A DNA stretch of 64,000 nucleotides from Triplophysa rosa (GCF_024868665.1 NC_079895.1:10247445-10311444), one strand, 5' to 3'. Shown: positions 1 to 12,241, numbered from the stretch's first letter. The notes: generated by a model from the letters alone, not told the origin. A program made the numbers and translations.

Positions 1-1600
1 ATTATACTGATTTCACTTTAGGTGTTCGGGCACTTTTGACCAGGAGAAGTAAGTGGATTAATCTAGTGGACTATATAATTATACTGTATAGTTTACTCAA
101 TAAAAACTATTCATGCCGTTTTTATGATTTTAATGAAAAGTATCTAGTATTTTTTCATGCTGCCTAAAACTTCTGCACAACAATTTACAAATATTATAAA
201 TTCATACCTGCAAGAGCAAGCTCAGAGGCTACTTAAAAAGGTTCCATGTGGCACTTGGATTTCAGTAAGATTTTGCTTTGTCTTTGTTGTCTGCATGCAA
301 CTTCTCAATCAAAATTTGTACAAATGACAGTGTATTTGTAGTCGCGCGGGAGTGATATTTCATAAGTTGAGTGTTTATGGTATTTAAATTCCACCAATAT
401 AAGCAGTGCAAATGACTTTACTTTTGTTAATTGTCCCATCTGGAAGTGCTTTATTAATAAATTCACCATTAGGTCTTTCTTAGGGAAAGTTTTTTTCTCC
501 CAGAACTGTCAAAACTGAATGACAAACAAGATGTCATTAAAAAGAGAAGAAAATACACTGCGAAACTGGATTTTAAAAGTGAATTATCATCATAATAAAA
601 ATACAAAATTTCAATACTTCACTATGATCAATATTTATTTTTGATAAGCCCGTTTATTTTCTTTTACATTACATTTTATTTATTAGAGATTATTTGATTT
701 TTTTTATCAAAATGACTATTTTAAACGATTGCTTGTAATGCTAGATTGAAAATACTGCTTTTTAAAAGTTATGAACCACCACAGACACACCAGGACCATA
801 ATCGCATTGCAAATCTCAACAGCAGTATGAAACACTAACATCCTCGCTAAATCTCTTTGATTCCACACATAGACCGCCAGCATCACCTTCAAACTTCCAT
901 ACTGTATGTTTTCAAAAACAAAACTGTGGAATCTGCAATGTTACCCAACGCTTAAGAACACAGGTGTCTGTCTCAGTCATTTACACCTGCATATGAATGG
1001 AAAGCTGAGAGAGGAGGTCAGGCATATCTCAGCGACGGCCCGTTCCACCACTGCATTATTCAGCCCTGCCTCATATCTCAATTTTATCTCTCTCTTTATT
1101 TGCATTGAACTGTTGTTGCGTTATCTCTACCAGCTCTCTCTCTCTCTCTTCACACCTGTCACCCTCAACCAGGTAGACTCCTTATCAGATCCACATAGAT
1201 GGATTATGTGCGAGCACCTCATATAAAACGCTTTATAAGGGGGAACAGCTGCTTCCGCTGGTAAACCGTGAACTTTTGCGAGGAACAATATATTAGATCA
1301 AATGCAGACAATCAAAGGGAGCAGTTACCCTCAGCAGTCTACAAACAGTGGCTCTCTGTTCCCCAGACACGCTTTTCTTCTCAATCCTTCAACAACCCCG
1401 CACCCGACGTAACATTTAGAGATACAGTACAGGTTATAAAAGCGGCTGCCTTTGTGCACTACGAGATAACTTCAGAGAGGGAGAAAAAAGATCCGAAAAC
1501 ATGATTATTTGAATGCATCATTAATGACAAAAAGACGATTCCTTAATTGCATTCTATAATTGTAAAGCTTAAAATTGTTTGTATCAGTGCTAATAGCACT
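1..1600. other. intronic, no gene recognised
   Basis: The first 780 bases are AT-rich with nothing recognisable. From 960 to 1480 the composition is more mixed, with a (CT)n run at 1,134-1,149. Open frames here match no family. Confidence 0.6.
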
Positions 1601-1629
1601 AATAAGGAGCAGCAGGCCTGTACATCCTG

Positions 1630-2130
1630 GGAACTGATGGAGAATTCCTAATTGGTTGACTTTTGCGTGCCTAATGGACGATTCTGTTAATTAAAAAGAC
1701 ACTGCAGAAAATGTTATAGATCAGACACGGCAGAAGGGGGAAAAGTAATCGTAGCTAATCAAACCTATGAAAATGAACAGTTCCAGGAAAGTTAAAAATG
1801 AGATCGGTAGATACGATATCCAGAGCAATATTTATTCATTTCAGCCCCTTTGGTTAACGAAACGGAGATGTGCTTATCTTTAGAGCGGCGAGGAGAGCGA
1901 TCATCCTTTACTATGCGTAACCGCAACCCATATGAAACAAGTCTTCAAAACAAGGCTTTAAAAACTTACTAGTCAGGGTGCCTTTGAGGATATTTAATTA
2001 AAATCTAATCCTGCATTCATTAAGGCTCACATAAATTAAGCTGTCATTCATAAGATTTATGGATTCTCATTTGCATATTGCATACAATTCATCAATTACT
2101 CAAGTATGAAAGGAGCACATTTCCCTTGGA
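1630..2130. promoter_or_regulatory. candidate intronic enhancer cluster
   Basis: Homeodomain-type words are dense: CCTAATTGG at 1,647-1,655, TTAATTAA at 1,687-1,694 and TTTAATTAAAA at 1,993-2,003. An octamer-like ATTTGCAT lies at 2,069-2,076. The sequence lacks transposon features and has the balanced, stop-rich look of conserved noncoding elements. Function and conservation are inferred. Confidence 0.4.
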
Positions 2131-2689
2131 GCTGCCTGCTGCCCTGCCAGCATTTGAAATGAGAGAAAGAGCGATACTGTCAGGCATTCGAAACAAACTT
2201 TCCCCACAATGTCTGCCTCTTGATTAATCTAATTTCCAAGGCATCCTTTTACAAGATTGTACACAGTCCAGCTGCAGTTTTCAATTATATGTCCTGTCCT
2301 CACCGCTAACTTTGAATGGGAAATAGATATAGCGCAGGGCAGGCATCCAACCCTGATCTCCTCCACATCACATGCCTGTTTACTCTGATCTTCGTAAATT
2401 AAAAAAAGAGGTGTTTTAGAGGCACGAAGGGGGGAGGCCGAGGGGAAATGCCGTGATTTTATTTGGTGGGATGTCAGGCGAAAGGCTCGCCATGTGATAA
2501 TAGCATATTTCCTGTCACATTTACATCCGGCGTGGCGTGCCTTCTGATGGAGGGAGTGTTCGCCCCTTGCATAAAACGACTCCCCGTTTGGAGGCCGCTG
2601 CGGGAGAACGCCGGTGCGAACGAAGTGCTTAAACCAAGCCGAGCGTGAATATCTCTAAGATAAAAGGTCAGGCAAAAACAAACAGATGA

Positions 2690-3070
2690 CTTGTGAAGAT
2701 GAATAGAATTAATTGAGTCATTAATATGCATGGTTAATAAAGCTCGAAAAAATTCTACGCGCAGAACAAAATCATTGTCGACTATTCTCTCTTAATGGCC
2801 CATATTTTCAGCTCGAAGGGATACGGGACGTGTACGTATCAATCTCGGCGAAGGGGGGATTTGACGAACTGCTCGGGATAACCTCGCCGCCGATTGTTAA
2901 AGTCAGACAAAGCAAACAAAGCGAACTTGTTCTGTTGAGGATATTAATTCCCAATTAATCCCCAATTCTGGCAAAGGAACAGACCAGTGCAGTAAGTGAA
3001 AGTCATCTTGAAGGGTACTTAATTGGTTCCCTATAGTAAAAACACTTGATAACGAAGATCAAGTCGCAGT
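2690..3070. promoter_or_regulatory. candidate intronic enhancer
   Basis: Paired homeodomain-like words (TTAATATGCAT at 2,721-2,731; CCAATTAATC at 2,951-2,960) flank a CpG-containing core at 2,800-2,900. That core is far less AT-rich than the surrounding intron. No transposon ends were seen. The call rests on composition only. Confidence 0.35.
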
Positions 3071-3100
3071 TTATTAATCCTTCCCTATTGTCTTATGAAA

Positions 3101-4220
3101 TTGTCGTTGAAAGGAACTTCAGATAGAGCCTATAGTTAAGACTTTAATGTGCTTTTAATATTAACAGCAGGAAGCAATTAAGAGGCCGCAAAACAATTGC
3201 ACTCAGACTGATGCATATTAATTCAGAGAATATGATTTCAGAATCAATACGATTAAGGCAGCGTGCCACACGGATAAGCGCGCAAACGCTGTCAAGCACA
3301 CACACATTTAAAAATCCAGAGGCTTTTAATTTTAATGTAGAGAAAAAAACCATTCATTCCACATTAAAACAAATTATGATAAAATTATGTTTCATAAACA
3401 TGCATTATCCTATGCATTTAAATTAGCAAATGACAAAACAAAGCCTTAATTGATTTCAAAGATTGCTCAGATGTAGGTAACGTCAAAGCCATAAACCATG
3501 CTACTTGCTGGCCTGCAAGAGATATTTGTATAAGTTACGCTGCCAAGTTGTCACTATCTTTTACAGGAAAATGGACCAAAAATAAACCGTAACATTTGCA
3601 TATCTGCTAAAAGGAAATGTCAACTTTAAAGCTAACACACATACACAAAACTCTAATTTACTGGGGTCTCTAAATGTCTAAATGTTTGCAACTAAAACAA
3701 GCCGTGATGCTAATTATAACATGAGCAAATATCTGATATTGAAACGTGGTGGGTGGTGGAGCGGGTTAAGGTCTGTTTCCTACAATCTTAATGTCAGAAC
3801 TAAACAGGAAGTCCTTAATGATTAACATTAATTGGACTGTGGAATCGAAGTCCTGCGTGAAACATTAAACAAAAATGATCCGCTGTTTATGCTCGTTTGG
3901 CTTTTTTAATAATTAATGAAATGTACATATTCCAGGGAGTCCAGAAGTGATCTGTGGTGGGAGAGGAAGCGTGATGTTTACACAGCGCCGCAGAGAGTTT
4001 GCATGGCAGAGAAAGAGGTTACAAACCCCTCCCGTTTCTGGGCTTCCAAGACAGAAGTTACAATGTTTCCTCTCTTTCAAGGACACCGCAGGAGTGTTTT
4101 GTGCTTTGTGAAGCGAAGCAAAAGTTTAGCTCTGTGAACTGCGGATTCTGATCAGATCAGCCAGCTGCACTTTAAATGCTATTTACCTTGAAATCAGCAC
4201 AACTGACCCCAACCCACCTC
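3101..4220. other. intronic, no gene recognised
   Basis: Mostly AT-rich single-copy-looking DNA with scattered ATTAA words. No transposon ends, RNA gene or convincing exon were seen. Confidence 0.55.
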
Positions 4221-4229
4221 TTCACCACC

Positions 4230-4640
4230 ACCGAAAATGGGCCCTTCTAACCGAATCCCGCGGTTTGAGCGAAATCAAGGCCCGGCCGCTAAACACATGA
4301 CAGTCAGCTACATCCGTCCATGTGTGTCTCTCTTTGATCCTTCAGGAGGAATCACCGACTGCGTGTGGAGAGCAAACAACCAGAACCTTTTAAGACAGTC
4401 AGGGGGAAAAGCGCCCCTCCCGATCAGGAGACAAATCGAACGTGGCGCGTACAAGTTTACTTTCATCCTCGCCGTCTGATTGCCATCAACTGCCAAATGT
4501 GGCATAATGGCAGCGAGGCGAGGCCCGTGTCGTTAAACCCACAAAATGACAATTACTCCAGACAAGCTTTATCAGGGCCCGTGACCCAGCCACGGCTCCA
4601 TCGCCGCCACGCTAACTAAATCACTCGCTTTATTCCTGGA
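4230..4640. promoter_or_regulatory. candidate intronic regulatory element, GC-richer
   Basis: Composition rises clearly above the flanks, with repeated CpG. A TCF/LEF-like CTTTGATCC lies near 4,332-4,340. Both strands stay open for 60-85 codons in several frames, but codons look random and no family matches, so coding is unlikely. Confidence 0.35.
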
Positions 4641-5855
4641 AGCTCTAGATTCCATTAAAAAGCTTCATGAGGAGGTAAGAAAAGTCCATTTAGGCTCAGC
4701 GTGAGAGCAAACAGTCCGACTCAGCACATCACGCGAAGTCTTCACACCGCTTGATGATGTAATTCTTAATGCACGGCCCTGGTACACATAAATCTTAAAC
4801 GAGACATCACCTGAGAATTTTTTTCTTTCCTTCTCCGCTATCTCTCTCTCGGCTTTATGATGAATTGTTTGCAACATCTCTGCGACTAAAGCCTTCAACC
4901 TCTTCAAACCGCTGCCTCTAATAACTCGTCGCTACAGGAGGGGTGGGGGGAACATGACAGAATGATGAATATCACAACAGACAGCTCCAATATGGTACAA
5001 TTTTAGCAGATCAATATCGCGCTGCAATATAAGAAAAAAGAAGCAGATATTAGTCTACACAGTGTATTACAGATGGGGTACATCTCTGCTCTCTACTCTC
5101 GTGCTGGACCTCGCCGATATTTCACGTACGCCGTGGCTTGAATATTCACGGATGGCCATGGAAACGAATCGCTTTGAGGGTCGAATGGGCATCTGCTTAA
5201 AATTAGCATGACGCGCTAACGTTCGGAGTGACTTCCGCAGACAAGGTTACTTAAACAGAAATAAACTATGGTAGGAGGTGGGCAAGGTGCTAGAGGCAAT
5301 TATTCAGGAGAACGGGAATTTTCCTCACAGACTAATAAGAGATAATAGCTTTCAGGAGTAGTGTTGTACAGCTGTTGCTTCTACAGAGAGGACTACGGTC
5401 GCCCAGAAGTGCAAAATGAGACAGATATTCTCCCATAGGCTAAAAGTAATCTAGTCATATACCGTATAACCACGAGAGAGAGAAAGTCAGATGGGAATGT
5501 CAGAACTATAAGACACATTTGCAGTACATTACATTAAGATTTATTTTATGAAAATACAGTTTTTAAAATGATGAAAAAATAAAAAATAAATATTTATCAC
5601 AAATCAAACACAGCAAGTGACATTGATCATGTTAACTTTTAGGCTATTCAGTAAAGTCACAAGGGGGGTTTGCGAAAATTTGTGGAGCAAAATGAGACAA
5701 ACCAATGTTGAACTTCACCCAAAACCTTATCAAACTGTCATGCTAAAAGTACATTTTCAATGAAAATACATATTAGGAAAAGGGTAATGTATCTTCATTA
5801 ATGCTGGGTACAATTGCTCATTCAGTTTTAAACTGTATTAGTAAATGCTTAACCC
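4641..5855. other. intronic, no gene recognised
   Basis: Mixed DNA with a CpG-bearing patch at 5,095-5,240, followed by AT-rich sequence. Nothing is assignable to a gene or repeat until the nested repeat that begins near 5,816. Confidence 0.5.
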
Positions 5856-6555
5856 TTAAAGGCAGGGTGGGTGATCCTGTCCAGAAACATTTTTTGTCAT
5901 GTTGGTTGGAAATCTCTTTACATCCTGATAGCAATCAAGCAGTATAGTGGTCAAATAATATTTGTATAATTATATTTCGTCTGTGAAAGGAGTAGAACCG
6001 AAAAACGTTCTGGCCGAACGCTGTGACTGGTCATGTGTACATTTTCAGCCAACGTATTTTGCATAACACTGCGCACCCTGTTCACGCAGACATCCTACGT
6101 CATCAGCGCGCTCACGTCCGCTGTGTCAATGTAAGGAGAATGGTGGACAATCAGCAACAATCAAACTTTCCTGCGGAACCAACAACAAGTAACTCTACAA
6201 AACGAAAGTCAGTTTTTGAAAAAGCAGTGACGAAAAAACGTCTGGATCCTGAAAGAGGAAAAACTCGAATTAACATCGGTTCAGCTTTTACACGATGGAG
6301 ACAGCTCCGGCAGGCAAAGGGTCTGAAAGACGATACCATGGTTGCGCTCTTTCTTTTGGACAGGTATGTACATGCTTCGAGAAGAATTGAATGGATTTAG
6401 TTTGTAATTCGTTACGTGGATTTACGAAATACATTCATGTGTTTGGAGTAGGCATGGCTTTGGACGGCGGATCACATAGAGGGTGGGGTTATAATTTCCG
6501 TGCTAGCAGCCTAAAGTTAGCGCCTTTCCAAATCAACCACTCCATGCACCTTTAA
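5856..6555. mobile_element. TTAA-flanked non-autonomous DNA transposon with captured exon
   Basis: TTAA is present at both edges (5,856-5,859 and 6,552-6,555). The inner ends are imperfect inverted repeats: AGGCAGGGTGGGTGAT on the left against AGGTGCATGGAGTGGTTGAT on the right strand. TTAA targets are typical of piggyBac-type elements, but no transposase is present and other superfamilies are possible. The interior holds an open exon (6,140-6,363). Confidence 0.65.
6140..6363 (+). pseudogene. captured exon fragment inside the TTAA element, basic short protein segment
   Basis: From an ATG in good context (GAGAATGG) 74 codons stay open and end exactly at a consensus donor, GGACAG|GTATGT (GT at 6,364-6,365). 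The peptide begins MVDNQQQSNF. It is basic in the middle (KRKSVFEKAVTKKR) and ends with GKTRINIGSAFTRWRQLRQA and a FLLD motif. I recall similar RINIG-AF-RWR-LK segments at the N-terminus of teleost predicted proteins linked to transposons, but could not check this. With no downstream exon in the element it is probably a remnant. It could act as a portable exon only if transcribed from the plus strand, antisense to dach1. Confidence 0.45.
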
Positions 6556-6662
6556 ATAAATTAACTAAAAGTAATAAATGCTGTAAGTGTTTTTCACTAT
6601 TAGCTGATGTTAGCTAATGCATTAACTAATGTTAACAAATACAAACTCATCGTAATGTGTTA

Positions 6663-8440
6663 CCAAGAACATTTATTTTTTTAATGGGTTCAGACTTTTA
6701 GACCCTATTGTATATTAAGCTGGATGGAGTGCAAACAAACATCTGTATGAGACTTTAGACTTAGTGTTACAGTAGTAACACTAGTTGGGCAAAACAATTC
6801 AATTCAATACTCAGGAGCGGTAATTTAGAAAAAATGAGAAAACCTGATTTTTTTTATTTTTGTCCTCATTATCTATCTCAGCACCACATAACAGAATTCA
6901 TAAAATTCACAGCAGCATGGGTTCCATTCTAACTAGACACCACTGACCATATTGCAACAGGCCGTCTCGCTCTCAGTCCTATCAGCGAGACAAGTAAGAT
7001 GGTCTGGGGCAAGAGAGGGGGATTGCAAATGTTCATAATGCATAATATCTTCTCTCACCAGGGAGCAGCAGAGGGGCCCCTTAGCTGTCACCGGCAATAG
7101 GTCCCAGCCATTGTGAGAGCTCAAGGTTCGTTAAATACTATTAATGGAACACAGTATCCGTTGTGCGGCGAAACTTGTCAGCATTTCATTAGAGACTGAT
7201 AAACATATAATAGAGAAGTGTCAGGCCCAGAGTGGAGCGTGTGACAGACCGGTGGGGGCAGGATTTGGAGGATTTCGATGCTGCGATCATTCATTCCCAT
7301 GATCCACTGCTGACAGACAGAATGATCTCAAACAGTCCGGAATGTTACAGGGAGGAAAACCAGACCCACTGTCTGAATTGGGACGACAAATACAAAGGTT
7401 TGAGCTACCAGACTGATTGTATTCCCTGAACCTCATCAGAGAGCTTTGTGGTTCAGTTGCTTTAAAAATGCACCTTTGGAATTGTGGGTTTACATGAACA
7501 AAATATGTTTAATCAACCCATTATAATGCCAGAAAAACAGTTTTGATTATTTTTTTTAGTGCAAACATTTATTAATAATGTAACAATATTTATTCACCTA
7601 TTTTTTAATTATTAAGAAAATATTTATCAATAGAAAAAAATCTAATATAATTTCCTCACCAACAACACAGTTGCACAGTTCATCTCATTTATCAGCTCAA
7701 GTTCACCATTTCACCAAAACATTTGCTGTAAAACATGCCACTTTTGAACCTCGTGCTGAATGAGACACTTAAGTCTGTTAGACCATCAGCAATTGATCAC
7801 CGACACTGTTAATCAGTTAATCTCCTCTTTTTCCCAGGCTTGCAAGAAATATGTAAAGAAAGATAATTAAAAACGTGTTAGGTGAAAGTCCAGCAGTCTT
7901 GCTCAAAGTGTATGTTCTCACAATGCACGCTTTGTTCGTCTTATTAACCTTCTCGCTACTCAGCGTGCCTATAAATGAAATCTTTAGCCCTTTACATGTG
8001 AAATTAAAACTGCAGTCCCCTGAGCACTTTTAATTATTCCTCTCCTGAAAAACTTCCACTTTTGTCAGCCCGCTTTATTAGCAAAGCAGCCTACTCCCAC
8101 ACTCTCTCTCTCTCTCCGCCAAAGTCTGTCATGGTTCACTCCTTTGAATCTCTCTCTCTCCTTTTTTCCCCTCTTTTCTTCCAGCAGGCCTGTTAAATTC
8201 TCACCTTGCACTGCCCTTGTCATCAACCCGATGAAGCACAAAGCTAGGCAGCGAGGGAGTGTTTACTCATTTCCCCAGCACATTATCTATCACATTAATC
8301 ACAGGCCCGGACCTTCTGGACACAGCGGTCTCCTGCTCTGCCCTGGACTCTCATCAAACCTGACCATCCCTCTCAGTGCAATACACTCGGTAAAGATGAA
8401 AACTCCACGCCAGTAAGAGCCACTGTCTCTTTATACAGAA
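6663..8440. other. intronic, no gene recognised
   Basis: Single-copy-looking DNA. An AT-rich stretch runs from 7,480 to 7,660, and (CT)n runs lie at 8,102-8,116 and 8,150-8,161. Short open frames match nothing. Confidence 0.5.
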
Positions 8441-8449
8441 GATAGTGTT

Positions 8450-8620
8450 GCGATAGATGAGTCAAATGCCCATGTTTCTCCATATCAGTTAATAATCAGG
8501 GAGAAACACAAGCTGCTTGACATAAATATGCATGATAAATGAAGTCAGTGTATCCAATTAACTAAAATTAATTGCATGTAAATTGCATAGTTTTTCCTTT
8601 TTTCACCGCACTGTTCGCAT
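8450..8620. promoter_or_regulatory. candidate intronic enhancer
   Basis: Closely packed homeodomain/POU-like words: AAATATGCATGATAAAT at 8,524-8,540, ATTAATTGCATG at 8,567-8,578 and TAAATTGCAT at 8,579-8,588. The arrangement is typical of conserved developmental enhancers, but conservation is untested. Confidence 0.4.
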
Positions 8621-8835
8621 ATGCTAAACATCCTTTTTCTCAGGATTTTAGCGTAACGTTTCTTATGAATGGTCTTTGCAAGGACTAAAGTGGAGATCAG
8701 GGCTTTTTCCCCCAAAATAGAAGTGTTGCATGCTGGTTTGGTCCTTCAGACTAAAATTAAGCTGAAGTTTTTGCTATATAGCTAGTTGGGTACACACTAA
8801 AATACATTCAGGCAAGGATCAACAATAATAAAAAG

Positions 8836-9391
8836 TTTAAAGGGGTCATATGGTGCGAATACGTGTTTTTATTTGTCTTTGGTGTTTTATAAGTTGCCCA
8901 TGCATGTATTAGACACGTAAAATTGCAAAAATGTAAGTGTCGGAACAAAAGATGCATTCTATCTAAAAGCGAATGCTCACCCAGACCTGCCTGAAACGCC
9001 TCGTGTAACCACACCCCCACAAATCTACGTCAGTTCGTGGTATGATTTGACTAAGACCGCCCAAATGTATACGCAAGTAAGCGTACAATTGCGTTGGAAC
9101 CTGATGTTCCAAATATGGTAAGAGGCGTTACATTTCCGTCACATGCTTGCAGTAGTCGACCAATCACTACGCACTGGTTAACTGGCCAATCATAGCACAC
9201 CTCGCTTTTCAGAGTGATGAGCTTTGTAAAAAATATGTGCGTTTCAGAGAGGCGGGGCAAAGAGGAGATACAAACATGCACGGTATGTGGAAAATACAGC
9301 GTTTTTGAACCTTTAATCATGTATACACATTGCATTACATCTAAAACAAACGATTATATTCGTTTTAGCCGTGTCATATTACCCCTTTAAA
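8836..9391. mobile_element. MITE with TTTAAAGGGGTCATATG ends
   Basis: The left end TTTAAAGGGGTCATATGG and the right end, TTTAAAGGGGTAATATGACA on the other strand, are matching terminal inverted repeats 556 bp apart. The interior (for example GACTAAGACCGCCCAAATG near 9,050) is a sequence I recall as repeated in cyprinid genomes. No transposase frame is present. Confidence 0.8.
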
Positions 9392-10230
9392 ATGTATTCT
9401 CAAGACTATATTTGAGTAAATAGCGTAATTTATTGGCAAACAATGTATCTTTTCATCTCAATAGAGGACATATATAAATAGAGTTAATATTACAAATGAT
9501 ATTTTAAAAAAGTATTAAATAAAATGTATTCTTTACTGTACAAAATTTCACAGGTTTCACAGATATTACCTTTCACATTTTGTCTGTTTAATAAATAGTT
9601 CTGATAGAAATTGACAAAAGAAAAAAAATAGAGTAAAATTTGAGACAACTATAAGATAAAAAGCTATAAACAGCATCTGTGTCCAAAAAAACAATATCCT
9701 GTTCTTTTAGCTGCAGCAGCGTCTGGCAGCTGTACTATCCAAACAGATAAACAAATGTGGCCCCCTATTGAACTGTGCCGATTTAAACATTTCCTTTGAA
9801 ACTGATGTGTTCCAGGCTCTTCGAATAAAGGCTGTGGACACGGAGTGTGAGGACCTGAAACAAGAGCTCTTTACAGCAAGGAAGAGGATGTTTTAAGAGA
9901 CGGTTAGCCACAGGCAAAGAGTCGGCCAACACAGGGCCAGGAACTTGTTTGTGAAATTTGTGCTGTTGAATTGCAAGCTCTAATGAGGTTATGGGCAACA
10001 GCACTATAAATGATCTGTCTTTTTCTCTCTAGTTCTTGTGCAATTAACGTTTCTGACCGACTCGCCAAAGGCGGGGAGTGCAGCTACATCTGAAATTCAA
10101 ATAAATGAGCAATGTAAATAGTTTAGAAAGCGAGTTTACCCAGTGAACAATGGCCTGTTATGAGACACAAATGCGCTAAAAAGAGGGACACTGGTGTGGG
10201 GATGGAAACGGTAGGGGGTGAGATGAGCCA
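9392..10230. other. intronic, no gene recognised
   Basis: AT-rich to about 9,690, then mixed composition. No repeat ends or exon signals stand out. Confidence 0.5.
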
Positions 10231-10239
10231 ACACAATGC

Positions 10240-10400
10240 AGCCTTCTCCTAAAGCAACTTGTTATCAGGCAGAACGCAGAACCTCTTTCAATCTGCATTT
10301 AAATACATTTCATTGCACTCGCTCATTTGCATTAATTTCTCCCATTATATTTGGAAATGGCCAAATGTCTAGCTGACACAATGTGGGAGCCCATCACCAG
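10240..10400. promoter_or_regulatory. candidate intronic enhancer
   Basis: The stretch combines CTGCATTTAAATACATTTC with an octamer/homeodomain composite ATTTGCATTAAT at 10,325-10,336. It lies in transposon-free DNA between GC-mixed flanks. Composition-based call only. Confidence 0.35.
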
Positions 10401-11749
10401 AGAGAGAAGCCCCACACCTGATGCCAATTTTAAGCCTTTGGTTCTTTTCAGCACACTGGCCCGATCTGACAACTCCAGTTCTTTGCAGTCCAGAGGACTT
10501 TTCAATTGGATTTGCTTGCGGTGACAAAATTGTTTCGCTCATCTGAGGGTTTTTTCCACTCGGTGAGACCGAGCATCTATTTGGGTGCCATGGGAAAACC
10601 GGTGCCGAATGATTCTCAGTGGCTTCTGATTTCCACTATTTGTTCAGTATTAGGGCCACTTATCTCTCAAAGAAAAAGCAACATGTGGAGAGAGAGAGAG
10701 TGACAGAGCAAAATACAGCCTCACTAACGGGCCATTGTGCGCTACGGATCTGCATTCAAACACGAGGGCCCCTCTCTCTCTCTCTCGCCCGCTTTCACAC
10801 AGACTCAGTTTTGCTGCAGTCAATTACCACCGCTAATCCTGCCCGCAATAGGGAGTAAATATTTCATTACTTTTTCAAATAAACACTCAGTTTGCCTTGC
10901 TGAAGTGTCATCCACAATGCAGAGAGACAACCGGCCACTTGTATTTCATGATTTTTTTTTAACTCGGCACAAGTGGGCTTTTGGGTTGCTAGAACAAACA
11001 AAACAGAAGAGAAATGAGCTACACTCAACTCTAAAACATTTTAGCAGACACAAAAAGAGAACTAGAGTGGATTTCTGTAGCGGGGTTTTCGGTAAGTGCC
11101 TTCGGACTGGGTTTCTTTTCCTCGCTAAACCAAACAGTAGGAGCGGCTCTGTCAAAACCTCCATAGACACCGTGTCATTCCCATCGGCCAATAAAGCGTG
11201 AGCTGTCTTGGAGGAATTAGCGGCCTGACTAAAAACACAAGGGGGGGAAATGACAGAGGGATCCTGGCGCTTGGTGCTCATTAATCACTGCAGCGTCTTT
11301 GACCTTTCATTTGCCAAGGGCGCTGAGGGAGGAGGAGGCGGGTGGCCGGGGCAGGGGAGGGAGAGACGAAAAGAAAGAGACAGAAAAATAAAAAAAAGAA
11401 TGACAATAGTCTAAAAGATGCCACAACACATTTTTAACGAAGAGTGAAATTAATCAGTGACATGGTTTGTTAATAGAATCGGGCACCCACTGGCCTACTA
11501 TATTGTCCCTATATAGGCAGGGTTATAGTTGGGCCGTAACAAATTCTTGAAAAGAAAAAAGCATCTGTTTAGTTTGTTCTGGTACATTAACATTTATGCA
11601 TTTGACAGACATCAAAAGTACTGTAAATATTTTTAGATATTTTAGATGTACATTATTGTAGAGGGGTATCGTATCTTAGGACAGCAGAATTACATTTTAG
11701 GCTTATAAAATTTAACACTTATACATAGAAAGAGAGAACTAATTAGGAA
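10401..11749. other. intronic, no gene; open on both strands, G-rich tract
   Basis: Frames stay open for 154 codons (+, 10,737-11,201) and 111 codons (-, 10,946-11,281) in overlapping DNA with no recognisable domain, which points to unconstrained composition rather than coding. A (CT)n run lies at 10,772-10,786. A G-rich tract at 11,327-11,361 follows TTTGACCTTTCATTTG. Confidence 0.5.
11327..11361 (+). other. G-quadruplex-type motif
   Basis: A purine-rich tract with G-runs at 11,327-11,329, 11,340-11,342, 11,348-11,351, 11,354-11,357 and 11,359-11,361. The last four have loops of 5, 2 and 1. It lies on the strand opposite to the dach1 transcript. Confidence 0.65.
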
Positions 11750-12241
11750 CAGTGTTGGGTAAGTTACTCTCAAAAAGTAATTAATTACTAGTTACTAATT
11801 ACATATTCAAAAATGTAATCAGATTACTGTACAAATTACTCTCTCCAAAAAGCATTTAGTTACTTATTACTAATTACTTTCTATATCCTATATCAACCTT
11901 GATTAGTTAAGTGATTCAAGGATAGGCATGTAAGGGCTCTTTTAATTCATTCAAATAAATAATATTAAACTACATAAAGTAGTATTATTAACTGACCAAA
12001 TTATTACAAATGTGAGAATTATACATTAAAGCACAGATTTTAAAGTTAGACTCTGAATTTTGATGTCAATTCCACTATTACACACACACATATATTACAC
12101 AAAGTATTTAGTTTAATTACATCAAAAGTAACTGTAATTAAATTACAGAAAAACAGAGTAATCCCTTACTTTACTTTTCCAAGGGGAAAGTAATTAAATT
12201 ACAGTAACTAATTACTTAGTAACTAGTTACACCCAACACTG
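11750..12241. mobile_element. hAT-type MITE, copy 1
   Basis: The inverted ends CAGTGTTGGGTAAGTTACT and, reversed, CAGTGTTGGGTGTAACTAGT enclose 492 bp of AT-rich DNA full of GTAATTAATTAC words. A perfect 8-bp duplication, ATTAGGAA, flanks it (11,742-11,749 and 12,242-12,249). That length is diagnostic of the hAT superfamily. It is closely similar to copy 2 at 27,792-28,251. Confidence 0.93.

Larger units (their letters stand above)
5816..6662. repeat. relic of an older dispersed repeat, split by a TTAA element
   Basis: The words GTATTAGTAAATGCTTAA (5,835-5,852) and AGTAATAAATGCTGTAAG (from 6,569), followed by GTTAGCTAATGCATTAACTA and a terminal GTGTTACC, resemble two halves of a common cyprinid inverted-repeat element as I remember it. 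The 5,856-6,555 element sits at the junction, which implies it is younger. Family name not verified. Confidence 0.55.

Noticed and set aside
9051..9335. 94-codon minus-strand frame
   Set aside because: Lies wholly inside the TTTAAAGGGGTCATATG MITE, which has no transposase.
10737..11201. 154-codon plus-strand frame with an overlapping 111-codon minus frame
   Set aside because: No recognisable domain, biased toward chance residues, and both strands open over the same DNA; treated as noncoding intron.
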